NCBI GenBank assembly: GCA_023430545.1
Contig: JAEZAF010000087.1
Span: 1-64,000, forward strand
Source: Chloroflexota bacterium
GTDB taxonomy: Bacteria; Chloroflexota; Anaerolineae; Aggregatilineales; Phototrophicaceae
Length of the DNA stretch: 64,000 nt
Direction of reading: 5' to 3'
Shown here piece by piece: positions 48,693-57,412 of the stretch (within the stretch, counting starts at the first letter, position 1; each line of letters starts with the position of its first letter). The translations under genes and the position numbers were made by a program. The notes beneath the pieces are model-generated. The model was given only the letters and a program-made list of their open reading frames with translations, was not told the DNA's origin and ran no database searches.

Positions 48693-51350
48693 CTAACGAA
48701 GCAGTTGGATTTCCCTTGTTTCCATTTGCATCAGCAGTGGATACTCGATCCGGTAGCAGCCTGCACTGAGTGAAAATTCCACCTGATCACCGCGCTGTTC
48801 CGCTTCGTGCAGCGGCTCACCATTGATCCTGACATCGTCCAGCTGCGCGTGGGGCAGTACAACTTCAGCCGATGCGTTGAACGGGATGGTGATTTCGAGC
48901 GTCAGTTGATCGTTCTCGTCGATATACCAGCCGCTTTCGAAATAGCCAGCGGCGGACCGGTAGCGCGCCCTTGCCCATTGCAGTGACTTATCAGGCTTGG
49001 GTGCAATCACGGCCTGCCGGAAGCCCTGCACGCCATCCTCACCTGTGGACGGGTTCAGACCGCACATATCGCGGTACATCCACTCAACAATCGACCCGTA
49101 GGCGTAATGGTTCAGCGAGTTCATCCCGGTCGAACTGATTGAGCCATCCGGGTTAATCGAGTTCCAGCGCTCCCAGATGGTCGTCGCACCCAGATTGACC
49201 GCGTACAGCCATGAGGGAAAGTCCTCATTCAGCAGCAGTTTATAGGCCAGATCATTGGCCCCGATATTCGACAGGACACGGCACAGATACGGCGTACCGA
49301 CAAAACCGGTTCGCAGGTGGGTGTTGTCGCGTTGAAGCCGGTCGATGAAATCATCCTGCACCCGTTCGCGGAAGCCATCCGGGGCCAGGTCCATGAACAG
49401 TGTCAGCACGTATCCCGTCTGTGTTGGCACCGCCAGTCGTCCGGTAGGGGTGAAGTATTCCTCATGGATAGCCGCCTTGACCTCATCTGACAGTCGGCCA
49501 TAGTCGTCGGCTTCGTCTGTTTTGCCGAGGACTTCGGCGGCTTTTGCCACCAGCCTCGCTGAGTAACAGTAAAAGGCTGACGCGATGAAATCATGTGGAG
49601 TTCCACCTCGGCGTGAGACGGGATCAGAGGCATCGAGCGCCAGCCAGTCACCAAAGTGGATGCCTTCGGTCCACAGCCGCTTGCCACCAGACGCTTCATC
49701 AATCTCCCTGATGTAATCCACCCACGCCTGCATACTCTCAAACTGCTGCGCTAGAATATCGACATCGCCGTAAAATTCGTACAGGTTCCACGGCAAAATG
49801 GTTGCCACATCCCCCCATGCAGCCGACCCGCCTTTGTCCAGATTGGACATCGGTACAATATGCGGGACCATACCACCGGTCTTGCGCTGCTCTTTGCCGA
49901 GGTCATATCCGTACTTGGATAGAAAAGCCGCCGAATCCATATTAAAGCAGGCGGTGCCGGAGAATACCTGTATATCGCCGGTCCAGCCTAAACGTTCATC
50001 CCGCTGTGGGCAGTCGGTTGGGATGTCGAGGAAGTTACCCTTCTGTCCCCAAATCGCATTGCGGATAAGCTGATTGACCTTTTTGTTTGAGGTCTCGATC
50101 TCGCCTGTGATCTCCATCTGTGAATAGACGACGCATCCAGTGAAATCGTCGAGCTTAAGTTCACCCACCCATCCGGAGATTTTGACGTAGCGGAAGCCGA
50201 AAAATGTGAAATAAGGCTCGATAACAGCTTCAGTGCCATCCGCGATGTAGATATATTCCGCCTTGGCAGTGCGCAGATTGTCCCGGAAGAAGTTGCCTTC
50301 CTGAAGCACTTCACCGAACTGAAGATGGAGACGGGTGCCTGTGGGGGCATTCGTTCTGAAGCGGAGCCAGCCTGTGATGATCTGGCCCATATCCAGCACG
50401 GTTTCGCCAGCCGGGGTATGGATCAGCTCCACCGGCTTGATTTCTTCGTTGATGCACACCGGAAGTGATCTTCTCGCCTCCAGCAGCGTCATATCGATCT
50501 CGATAGCATTCACACCGAAACGTTGATCGGGTGATGGGACAGCTTTCGTGATCCGTGCATCATAGGTTTCGCCGTCAAAAATGTCACTGAAGATCACCGG
50601 GGAAGGCTGCGCGTTCCATGACCGATCACTGACAATCACCTGTTCGCTGCCATCTTCCAGTGTGACATGGATCTCGCAGAGCAGGGCGAAACGGTCTCCG
50701 TAGAAATCGCGGCTGCCACCGTTTGCGCCGTAGCGTCCCTTGTACCAGCCGTTACCGAGCATGACCGCGATCGTATTCGTTCCTGTGGTCAGATGATCGG
50801 TGATGTCGAAGGTCTGATACTGAATCCACTGGTCGTAGGCATTACAGTAAGGAGTAAGGTATTCATCTCCGACTTTCGCACCGTTCAGCTCAAAGTGATA
50901 CAACCCCAGCCCGCAGAGGTAAGCCCGTGCCTTCACCGTCTGTGCCGGAAGATCGAACTGCTGATACAGGATCGGGTGGATCTGGTTGTCATCGAAATCC
51001 GGGGTGATCCACTGCGCGTGCCATGCTTCATCCATCTTTGCGGTCTCGAACCATGCGGTTTCACTCTCAGCACTTTCGGTTTCGCCCCATACCCTGACCT
51101 TCCAGAAATAGCGCGTGCGTGGGCTGAGGGTGATCTGCGGACGGTACGCCAGACTGTCGATCCCCGCGCCAACGACTTTGCCACTGTCGAAGATGACCTG
51201 CTCAAACTGACTGTCCTGACTGATCAGCACCTGAGCCGCGGTCTGCACTGGATCGGTGGTATCCTCCACAATCCAGGAAAGAGTCGGTTTTTCCAGGGCA
51301 AAGCCCAGAGGGTTTATGATATGGTTGGTCTTGAGATGGGTTATTTTCAC
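48693..51350 (-). CDS. Alpha-L-rhamnosidase, glycoside hydrolase family 78
   Basis: Cleaves terminal alpha-L-rhamnose from glycosides or polysaccharides. The 885-residue protein has the full GH78 architecture: N-terminal beta domain (PLGFALEKPTLSWIVEDT; RTRYFWKVRVWGE), Bac_rhamnosid_N (FELNGAKVGDEYLTPYCNAYDQWIQYQTFDIT, MLGNGWYKGRYG), a concanavalin-like domain, and the (alpha/alpha)6 catalytic domain with the acid-rich NFLDIPTDCPQRDERLGWTGDIQVFSGTA and GMVPHIVPM, then TTIWERWNSINPDGSISSTGMNSLNHYAYGSIVEWMY. No signal peptide is seen, so action is probably cytosolic on imported glycosides. It is divergent from a GH43 gene. Confidence 0.95.
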   Translation of the reverse strand: MKITHLKTNHIINPLGFALEKPTLSWIVEDTTDPVQTAAQVLISQDSQFEQVIFDSGKVVGAGIDSLAYRPQITLSPRTRYFWKVRVWGETESAESETAWFETAKMDEAWHAQWITPDFDDNQIHPILYQQFDLPAQTVKARAYLCGLGLYHFELNGAKVGDEYLTPYCNAYDQWIQYQTFDITDHLTTGTNTIAVMLGNGWYKGRYGANGGSRDFYGDRFALLCEIHVTLEDGSEQVIVSDRSWNAQPSPVIFSDIFDGETYDARITKAVPSPDQRFGVNAIEIDMTLLEARRSLPVCINEEIKPVELIHTPAGETVLDMGQIITGWLRFRTNAPTGTRLHLQFGEVLQEGNFFRDNLRTAKAEYIYIADGTEAVIEPYFTFFGFRYVKISGWVGELKLDDFTGCVVYSQMEITGEIETSNKKVNQLIRNAIWGQKGNFLDIPTDCPQRDERLGWTGDIQVFSGTACFNMDSAAFLSKYGYDLGKEQRKTGGMVPHIVPMSNLDKGGSAAWGDVATILPWNLYEFYGDVDILAQQFESMQAWVDYIREIDEASGGKRLWTEGIHFGDWLALDASDPVSRRGGTPHDFIASAFYCYSARLVAKAAEVLGKTDEADDYGRLSDEVKAAIHEEYFTPTGRLAVPTQTGYVLTLFMDLAPDGFRERVQDDFIDRLQRDNTHLRTGFVGTPYLCRVLSNIGANDLAYKLLLNEDFPSWLYAVNLGATTIWERWNSINPDGSISSTGMNSLNHYAYGSIVEWMYRDMCGLNPSTGEDGVQGFRQAVIAPKPDKSLQWARARYRSAAGYFESGWYIDENDQLTLEITIPFNASAEVVLPHAQLDDVRINGEPLHEAEQRGDQVEFSLSAGCYRIEYPLLMQMETREIQLLR

Positions 51351-51383
51351 AATTTACCTCGTGGTTCTGATCATCATAACGGT

Positions 51384-51399
51384 TGAAACCGGGTTTTCT
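51384..51399. promoter_or_regulatory. Candidate LacI-type operator between divergent glycosidase genes
   Basis: TGAAACCGGGTTTTCT is a near-palindrome centred on CCGG with GAAA/TTTC arms, the general shape of LacI/GalR operators. It lies 34 bases upstream of the rhamnosidase start and ~127 bases from the GH43 start. No LacI gene is in the window. Confidence 0.3.
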
Positions 51400-51525
51400 C
51401 CAAGCATATACACTTTGTCAGAGAAAGGGCAAACCATTGATGGCTGTGGATGTAGAGGATATGCATTTCAGAGGCTTTAATCAGTGCTTCGCTGCACCAA
51501 TAAGATTAAATAAGAAGGGAAAAAG

Positions 51526-52401
51526 ATGCTTAAAAATATCGACATTCACATTCGTGATCCGTTTGTCGTATCCGTAGAGTCGGAGCATCGGTACTATCTC
51601 TATGGCACGACCGGGCCGGAAAGCTGGACGACCCATGCCACCGGTATTGATTATTACACCGGCTCGGATCTGCAAAATTGGGAAGGTCCATTTCCAGCCT
51701 TTCGCCCTCCGGCGGGTTTCTGGGCAGACCGTAATTTCTGGGCACCCGAAGTCCATCATTATCGCGGGCGCTATTATATGTTTGCGACTTTCAAGTCTGA
51801 AGGCGTCCGCCGTGGCACCCAGATTCTTTCCGCAGATCATCCTGGTGGTCCCTTCCTTCCCATCAGTGATGGTCCTGTGACTCCCCATGACTGGGAATGC
51901 CTCGACGGAACCTTGTATGTTGACGGAGATGATCAGCCCTGGATGGTCTTTTGTCATGAGTGGGTGCAGGTTGGAGACGGTGAGATCTGCGCCATCCGCC
52001 TCAGTTCTGACCTCACCGCGTCTGTAGGGGAGCCGGAGATCCTGTTTCGCGCTTCAACGGCCCCTTGGGCACAGGAGCTGAACTCGAAAGGAAGAAGAGG
52101 CTACGTGACCGACGGTCCGTGGATGCATCGGCTGCCAGGCGGTGAACTGCTGATGCTGTGGTCCAGCTTTGGTGAAGGTGGTTACACAGTGGGCATTGCC
52201 AGATCAATATCAGGTGACATCCTCGGTGAATGGGAACAGCAACCGGAACCGCTTTACGCCGGAGACGGTGGACACTGTATGCTGTTTCGCACCTTTGACG
52301 GCCAGTTGATGCTGACCTATCACCGACCGAATCCATCCCCCGACGAGCGCCCCTATTTTATCCCGCTGCGTGAGACTCAATCATCGCTGGAAATCCTCTG
52401 A
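51526..52401 (+). CDS. Glycoside hydrolase family 43 protein
   Basis: Five-bladed propeller glycosidase of 291 residues (arabinanase/xylosidase-type family). The catalytic base Asp is in HIRDPFVV near residue 10, the next blade has WAPEVHHYRGRYYMFATF, and CLDGTLYVDGDDQPWMVFCHEWVQVGDGEICAIRL contains the likely acid Glu; GYVTDGPWMHRLPGGELLMLWSSFGEGGYTVGIARS and GGHCMLFRTFDGQLMLTYHRPN follow. No signal peptide. GAAGGGAAAAAG precedes the ATG. Its divergence from the GH78 gene suggests joint breakdown of rhamnose- and arabinose- or xylose-containing glycans such as pectin side chains; substrate is inferred. Confidence 0.9.
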   Translation: MLKNIDIHIRDPFVVSVESEHRYYLYGTTGPESWTTHATGIDYYTGSDLQNWEGPFPAFRPPAGFWADRNFWAPEVHHYRGRYYMFATFKSEGVRRGTQILSADHPGGPFLPISDGPVTPHDWECLDGTLYVDGDDQPWMVFCHEWVQVGDGEICAIRLSSDLTASVGEPEILFRASTAPWAQELNSKGRRGYVTDGPWMHRLPGGELLMLWSSFGEGGYTVGIARSISGDILGEWEQQPEPLYAGDGGHCMLFRTFDGQLMLTYHRPNPSPDERPYFIPLRETQSSLEIL

Positions 52402-52425
52402 AACACCTACCTGGTTAAGCAAAAG

Positions 52426-52461
52426 AGCAAAGATGGTGGACATTTGTCTGCCATCTTTGCT
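52426..52461 (+). terminator. Terminator-like hairpin after the GH43 gene
   Basis: Eleven-base perfect stem (AGCAAAGATGG/CCATCTTTGCT) with a 14-base loop, 25 bases beyond the stop. Confidence 0.65.
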
Positions 52462-52514
52462 TGTGGTTCCACAAGCCGGTATTTGACACCTGCATGAGCT
52501 TGAATGTACAATTT

Positions 52515-52539
52515 AGACAAGTATCGTTATTTTGTCTAT
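52515..52539. promoter_or_regulatory. Candidate TetR operator upstream of the TetR gene
   Basis: Perfect 7-base arms TAGACAA/TTGTCTA separated by 11 bases, immediately after a TTGACA (52483-52488), 19-base, TACAAT (52508-52513) promoter-like sequence and 13 bases before the GTG start. Spacing and position suit autorepression. Confidence 0.55.
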
Positions 52540-52552
52540 TTATGGGTGTGAT

Positions 52553-53263
52553 GTGAAGACTGAAAAACGTATTCAGCAGGCCATGATCCGGCTTGTACTG
52601 AGACAGGGCTATGATAAGACCACGATGGAGGACATCGCTCGGGAAGCAGGTGTCGCCCGCAGCACCATCTATACCAAATGGAAAACCGGAGAAGAACTGT
52701 TCGCCAGCGTACTCAGGGCGGAGGCATTGCAGTTAGCCCAGACATGGTATGCACTGGTTGAGGTGGACCCGGAGGGCGGAAGCTTCACCGGAATTTACAG
52801 AAACGGGCTGCTCGCCATTCAGGGCAATGCCTTTGCGCGTGCCCTCTACACACAGGACCGCCGCGTGCTTGGCAGCTTTGTGAACCAGCCGCAGGTTGCT
52901 GAACTGATGTCGGATCGCCTGCTGTGGTTTGTCCGCCTGCTGGAAAAGTTACAGGCTGCCGGGCTTGTCCGCCCTGAACTTGATGCACGCACCACCGCGC
53001 TGGTGGCGATTACGTTTCGACAGGGCGTGCTGACGCTTGATCCGGACGCTCCGGCGCAGTATCAGGTGAGCTATGGGCAGATCATAGACGCATTTGTGAG
53101 AATGTTCCGTCAGTTTGTGGAGCCGGAAACGATCAATCGAACCGCGCACAGCGATCTTGGAAAACAGATATTACGCGAGTTTCTTGAGGAATTTGCGCAG
53201 GATTATCCCGCTACAGCAAGTAAAAATGAAAATCCAGAAGGGCTTACCGATGATCAGAACTGA
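52553..53263 (+). CDS. TetR/AcrR family transcriptional regulator
   Basis: 236-residue regulator with the TetR helix-turn-helix (IRLVLRQGYDKTTMEDIAREAGVARSTIYTKWKTGEELF) and a C-terminal all-helical ligand domain (FARALYTQDRRVLGSFVNQPQVAELMSDRLLWFVRLLEKLQAAGLVRPELDARTTALVAITFRQG). The GTG start at 52553 gives the usual short N-terminus; a TTG 21 bases upstream lies inside the inverted repeat and would be odd. The next gene starts inside its last codons (14-base overlap), so regulator and hydrolase form one unit, probably self-repressed and induced by a hydrolase substrate. Confidence 0.9.
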   Translation: MKTEKRIQQAMIRLVLRQGYDKTTMEDIAREAGVARSTIYTKWKTGEELFASVLRAEALQLAQTWYALVEVDPEGGSFTGIYRNGLLAIQGNAFARALYTQDRRVLGSFVNQPQVAELMSDRLLWFVRLLEKLQAAGLVRPELDARTTALVAITFRQGVLTLDPDAPAQYQVSYGQIIDAFVRMFRQFVEPETINRTAHSDLGKQILREFLEEFAQDYPATASKNENPEGLTDDQN

Positions 53264-54122
53264 AAACCAGTTGCACAAAGAGACATTCACACTTCCCGGC
53301 GGTGTACAGATCAATGCCTTTATCGCTGGGCCGGAAAGCGGTACTCCGGTTGTGCTGCTGCACGGTGGCGGCACCGATCATGCCATGCTCTCATGGGGCG
53401 AGACAATGCCTGTGCTCGCAACTGCTGGCTATCGGGTCTACGCCCCCAATTTCCCCGGATACGGAGACAGCCCACCTGATGAGAAGTCCGCATCGATGTC
53501 CGGATTGCTCGAGATCATGCAGGCCTTGATGGACCTGTGGAAACTCGACAATGCCGCCCTTGTCGGCCTGTCGATGGGGGGTGCGATTGCACTGGGTTAT
53601 ACACTGGCGCATCAGGATCGCGTGCAGAAGCTGGTACTGGTCGGGTCTTACGGCATTCAGGATAAAGTCCCGTATCAGTTCCTGAGTTATCTCTATCTTC
53701 AGATACCCGGTGTGGTGGACCTCATGTGGGCCTTGACGCGCCGTTCAAAGATGACAGCAGAATATCTTATCAAAGGGCTGCTTCATAACCCGGAAGCCCG
53801 TACCGATGCGCTGATGGCCGAAGTCATGGAAGCCCTGAAGAATTCGCACTCACAGCGGGCCTTCAGCCAGTGGCAGCGTGACGAGGTTGGCCGGCACGGT
53901 ATGAAAACCAATTACACAGATCACCTCCATGAGCTGACAATCCCGGTCCTGTTGATTCATGGCGCTCATGATGCAGGTGTTCCGCTGGAATATGCTCAGC
54001 GTGCGGCATCACGTCTGAAACAGGGTCGGCTGGAAGTCATCGAAAATGCCGGGCACTGGACTCAGCGCGATGATCCTGAACGGTTTAATCAGAAGCTGCT
54101 TGAATTCCTGAAGACTGTCTGA
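53250..54122 (+). CDS. Alpha/beta hydrolase
   Basis: 290-residue alpha/beta-fold hydrolase. The ATG at 53250 is preceded by AGAAGGG with 7 bases spacing; a longer reading inside the TetR gene is not needed. Motifs: oxyanion loop VVLLHGGGTDHAML, YAPNFPGYGDSP, nucleophile elbow LVGLSMGGAIALGY (GLSMGG), LLIHGAHDAGVPLEYA with the acid Asp, and catalytic His in ENAGHWTQRDDPERFN. It resembles meta-cleavage-product or haloperoxidase-like hydrolases. Overlap with tetR implies co-transcription and co-translation; a terminator follows at 54163. Confidence 0.9.
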   Translation: MIRTENQLHKETFTLPGGVQINAFIAGPESGTPVVLLHGGGTDHAMLSWGETMPVLATAGYRVYAPNFPGYGDSPPDEKSASMSGLLEIMQALMDLWKLDNAALVGLSMGGAIALGYTLAHQDRVQKLVLVGSYGIQDKVPYQFLSYLYLQIPGVVDLMWALTRRSKMTAEYLIKGLLHNPEARTDALMAEVMEALKNSHSQRAFSQWQRDEVGRHGMKTNYTDHLHELTIPVLLIHGAHDAGVPLEYAQRAASRLKQGRLEVIENAGHWTQRDDPERFNQKLLEFLKTV

Positions 54123-54440
54123 TGCTTCCGAAATCCATTCCCCGCCTTATATGAAACATCATAAGAGGAGCAGGACGATGCAACCTGCTGCCTCTTTTGT
54201 TTTTATCCCCAAATGCAGTCCCTCACAGCCTTTTAATCGCTTCACCTGAACTCTCAGCCTGCCAGTATTGTAAGAAGAAATTCAGGTTTCGATGTGCATT
54301 TCAGCGCCGTTAAGGAACCTTACGTTTTCAAAACGACACCCTATTTATAATAGATATTTAAATAGTTAATTGATGCTTGTCTGTCTCAACACATTGTTTA
54401 TGGGTGTAACTAACCATTTTAACTGGATTGCAGGTGCAGG
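54123..54440. other. Intergenic region before the receiver cluster
   Basis: In these 318 bases I see the hydrolase terminator (54163-54205) and an AT-rich stretch with TATAAT at 54346-54351, a likely -10 element for the receiver cluster without a good -35. No gene is supported. Confidence 0.5.
54163..54205 (+). terminator. Rho-independent terminator of the tetR-hydrolase unit
   Basis: AAGAGG-AGCAGG pairs with CCTGCT-G-CCTCTT around a 9-base loop, followed by TTGTTTTTAT. Confidence 0.8.
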
Positions 54441-54845
54441 ATGCAAGAGCTTAGAGGACGTCGGATTTTCATCTTTGAAGATAACATCGGCAATCGTGCT
54501 GTGATGCAAACCCTGCTGGGACAGGCGGGGGCGACTGTTGCATTTGATCGGTGGGGGCAGAATTACCAGGAAAAGCTGGAGAAATTCGCGCCGATTGACG
54601 TCATCCTGCTCGACCTGATGTATCCCAATAACGTCAGTGGTTTCGATATCTACGATCACATTACCAGTATCCCCAGCCTTGCGCATGTGCCTGTTGTGGC
54701 GGTCTCTGCTGCCGATGCGTCAACCGCAATGCGTAAGGCAAGGGACAAAGGATTTGCGGGCTTCATCAGCAAGCCGATTAATCTGCTGACATTTACAGAC
54801 CAGTTGAATGATGTCATTGAAGGTCATTCAGTTTGGGTAGGATAG
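54441..54845 (+). CDS. Stand-alone response regulator receiver protein
   Basis: 134 residues forming a single receiver (REC) domain with no output domain. Phospho-acceptor Asp58 in DVILLDLMYP, acidic pocket in IFEDN (Glu13/Asp14), Thr/Ser region AVSAAD and the invariant Lys in GFISKPINLLTF are all present. It is the first of three receivers around one histidine kinase and could relay phosphate or act by protein contact, like CheY or Spo0F. No flagellar or chemotaxis genes are in the window. Confidence 0.9.
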   Translation: MQELRGRRIFIFEDNIGNRAVMQTLLGQAGATVAFDRWGQNYQEKLEKFAPIDVILLDLMYPNNVSGFDIYDHITSIPSLAHVPVVAVSAADASTAMRKARDKGFAGFISKPINLLTFTDQLNDVIEGHSVWVG

Positions 54846-54880
54846 CGCGTCTTTATCAAGACAATAGACAGGAAACATAA

Positions 54881-55270
54881 ATGACAGACACAATTCAGGC
54901 GCTCATTATTGATGACAATCCGGTGGATCAGAAGGTGCTGGCGAAGATGCTGACGATGGAGGGCGTAGAGCTTATTCAGATCTATGACCCGACAGACTTA
55001 CAGTTGAAGCTCCAGTCACTGAATGACATCGATATTATCTTCGTCGATCTCGAAATGCCGCATTACAACGGTTATCAGGTGCTGGAAGTACTGATCCAGA
55101 AGTATGGCGCACGGGTGCCGATTGTCGCCTGCACAGTGCATACCAGCGAAGTCAGTGTGGCGAGAGAGCTTGGCTTCCACAGCTTTATTGCGAAACCCCT
55201 GAACTCGTCACGGTTTTCAGGTCAGATCCAGCGCATTCTGCGCGGCGAGTCCGTTTGGGACTTTAAATAA
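54881..55270 (+). CDS. Stand-alone response regulator receiver protein
   Basis: 129-residue single REC domain. Phospho-acceptor Asp56 in IIFVDLEMPHYNGYQVLE, acidic pair Asp11/Asp12 in LIIDDNPVDQ, Thr in VACTVHTSE and Lys in FIAKPLNSSRF. Together with the neighbouring receivers it ends in the same way (...GESVWDFK here, GHSVWVG and KEKIWHIR in the others), suggesting duplication. The histidine kinase gene starts 23 bases later. Confidence 0.9.
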   Translation: MTDTIQALIIDDNPVDQKVLAKMLTMEGVELIQIYDPTDLQLKLQSLNDIDIIFVDLEMPHYNGYQVLEVLIQKYGARVPIVACTVHTSEVSVARELGFHSFIAKPLNSSRFSGQIQRILRGESVWDFK

Positions 55271-55293
55271 ACCGATAAACCGGAGGGGACTCA

Positions 55294-56862
55294 ATGCGCT
55301 GGTTTCAGAGTTTATATGGCAAGATCGCCTTCTTTGTAATCGTGACCGAGATCACGATTATGTCGGTGATTGGCTTCATCTACTACAACAGCTTCAGTAA
55401 TCAGATTGATGCGAGCCTGAGAGAGCGCATTGAAATCCCTGCTCGTCTGCTGGAATCATCCCGTGGTCGACTGGTCAGCCTGAATAATGCGGATGCGGTC
55501 CGTACACAGGTCGGTGAGAATGTCGTCGATGTGATGGTGATCACGACCAGTGGCACGGTGATCTTTTCGCTGCGCAGTGAATTTAATGGCCGCTCTGTTG
55601 AACAGATCTCAGGGCTGGACTCCGGCTGGTTCGACTTTGAGAATCCGCAAACCCTGATTCAGGAAATAGATGAGCAGGGTGAACCCTTCCTCGTGAGTGT
55701 ATCGCCTATTCGCGGTGTCGTCGGGGATACACCGAGCCTGTTTGTCTATACCAAAGTCGCAACAGCAGAAGCACGAATTGAAAAACGGGATATCGCCCAT
55801 CTGATGGTGGTGGGTACGTTGGTTACCGTCGCCCTGACCTCTCTGACACTCTTCCTTGTGTTCTACCTGCAGATTTTTAAGCGTATCAGTGAAGTGATTC
55901 AGGTGCTGAATGCTGTCGCGGAAGGCAACCTGAAGGTACGTATCAAGAATGCGGACTCTAAGGACGAAATCGGCGAATTACAGCGTAAATTCAACGCCAT
56001 GGTGGAACGCCGTGGTCAGGCGGAACAAACCATCTCGAATCTGAACAATGACCTGCGCGCCCTCAATACCGGGCTGGAACAGCGTGTTGTCGAGCGTACA
56101 CATGAGCTTGAAATCGCAGTGGATGCTGCCGAGCGTGCCAATCAGGTGAAGTCGCAGTTCCTTGCCGCGATGTCACATGAACTGCGCACACCGTTAAACG
56201 CGGTTATCAATCTGGGGCAGTTTGTCGCGAACGGTGTGTTAGGTGAAGTCAATGAAGAGCAGTCAGAAGCGCTGAACCTCGTCGTCAGCAGTGGACAGCA
56301 CCTGCTCGGCCTGATCAACGACATTCTGGATATCTCGAAGATCGAAGCGGGGGCCTTCAAACTGTTTGTGGAAGCCGATGCAGATTTGAATGCTGAATTG
56401 AAGGTAGTGGTTGCGACCGCGGAAACGCTGGTGAAGGATAAGCCGGTCGAGGTCATCACGCGTGTAGATCAAAACCTTCCGCGCATCACCGGGGATAAAC
56501 GCCGCATCAGCCAGATTATGCTGAATCTGGTTTCCAATGCAGCCAAATTCACCGAAAACGGCAGCATTACCATTACTGCCAAAGTGCAGGATGACGATAT
56601 CCTGTTGAGTGTTGAAGATACAGGGCCGGGCATTCCGCTGGAAGATCAGCAGGCAGTCTTTGAGCCTTTCCGCCAGTCAGACAGTGGCCTGCGCGTTGGT
56701 TCTGGGACTGGGCTGGGCCTGCCGATTTCGCGTCGCCTTGCCGAAGCGCATGGCGGAAAACTCTGGCTGGAAAGTGAACCGGGCAAGGGGGCGCTGTTCT
56801 CTGTACTGCTGCCCATCCATGCTGAAATTCTGGAAGCCGAATTACAGGCTGTTGCGAGTTAG
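55294..56862 (+). CDS. Membrane sensor histidine kinase (HAMP, HisKA, HATPase_c)
   Basis: 522 residues. TM1 (~8-30), an extracytoplasmic sensor region (~31-165, LRERIEIPARLLESSRGRLVSL...), TM2 (~168-190), HAMP (~190-245, FKRISEVIQVLNAVAEGNLKVRIKNADSKDEIGELQRKFNAM), a coiled coil, then HisKA with the phosphorylated His in FLAAMSHELRTPLNAVINLGQF (~295), and a complete HATPase: N box LNLVSNAAKFTENG, G1 VEDTGPGIPLED, F box VFEPFRQSD and G2 GTGLGLPISRRLAEAHGGKLW. There is no receiver or output domain in it. It lies between receiver genes, so it presumably phosphorylates one or more of them. Confidence 0.95.
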   Translation: MRWFQSLYGKIAFFVIVTEITIMSVIGFIYYNSFSNQIDASLRERIEIPARLLESSRGRLVSLNNADAVRTQVGENVVDVMVITTSGTVIFSLRSEFNGRSVEQISGLDSGWFDFENPQTLIQEIDEQGEPFLVSVSPIRGVVGDTPSLFVYTKVATAEARIEKRDIAHLMVVGTLVTVALTSLTLFLVFYLQIFKRISEVIQVLNAVAEGNLKVRIKNADSKDEIGELQRKFNAMVERRGQAEQTISNLNNDLRALNTGLEQRVVERTHELEIAVDAAERANQVKSQFLAAMSHELRTPLNAVINLGQFVANGVLGEVNEEQSEALNLVVSSGQHLLGLINDILDISKIEAGAFKLFVEADADLNAELKVVVATAETLVKDKPVEVITRVDQNLPRITGDKRRISQIMLNLVSNAAKFTENGSITITAKVQDDDILLSVEDTGPGIPLEDQQAVFEPFRQSDSGLRVGSGTGLGLPISRRLAEAHGGKLWLESEPGKGALFSVLLPIHAEILEAELQAVAS

Positions 56863-56874
56863 TGAAAGAAGACA

Positions 56875-57285
56875 ATGATGGTATCAAACCCGGTATTTCT
56901 CTATGTAGAAGATGATGCTGTAAGCCGGAGCATCATGAAAATGCTGCTGTCCCGCGTGATCGGATATGATCAGGTCACGGTGTTTCCTGACAGTACAAAC
57001 TTTATGGAAAAGGTTGAGGCGCTGCCTGCGAAGCCGGACGTGATTTTCCTCGATATTCACGTTCAGCCTCACAGCGGCTTCGAGATGCTGGAGATGCTGC
57101 GCAGTCATGAGGCGTATAAGGACACCTCGATTGTCGCGTTGACAGCCAGTGTGATGAATGAGGAAGTTGAGCAGTTACATACTGCCGGTTTCGATGGTGG
57201 GATTGCCAAACCGTTGGATCAGTCCCGCTTCCCGGACCTGTTGCAGCGTATTCTGCAGAAGGAGAAGATCTGGCACATTCGATAG
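56875..57285 (+). CDS. Stand-alone response regulator receiver protein
   Basis: 136-residue single REC domain starting 12 bases after the kinase stop. Phospho-acceptor Asp60 in VIFLDIHVQPHSGFEMLE, acidic pocket in YVEDDAVSRS, Thr in VALTASVM and Lys in GGIAKPLDQSRFP. The ending LQRILQKEKIWHIR resembles the IQRILRGESVWDFK of the second receiver. It is the last gene of the signalling unit. Confidence 0.9.
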   Translation: MMVSNPVFLYVEDDAVSRSIMKMLLSRVIGYDQVTVFPDSTNFMEKVEALPAKPDVIFLDIHVQPHSGFEMLEMLRSHEAYKDTSIVALTASVMNEEVEQLHTAGFDGGIAKPLDQSRFPDLLQRILQKEKIWHIR

Positions 57286-57412
57286 CAACAGCATCTCATA
57301 GCAAAATCGTTCAATAGCAGGATCGTTCGATCAGGCACTCGATTTCAGGCTGAATCTCTGCCCACAGCAATCCAGTAATCGTCCAAATGCAATATACAAA
57401 GGCAAAGCCCAG

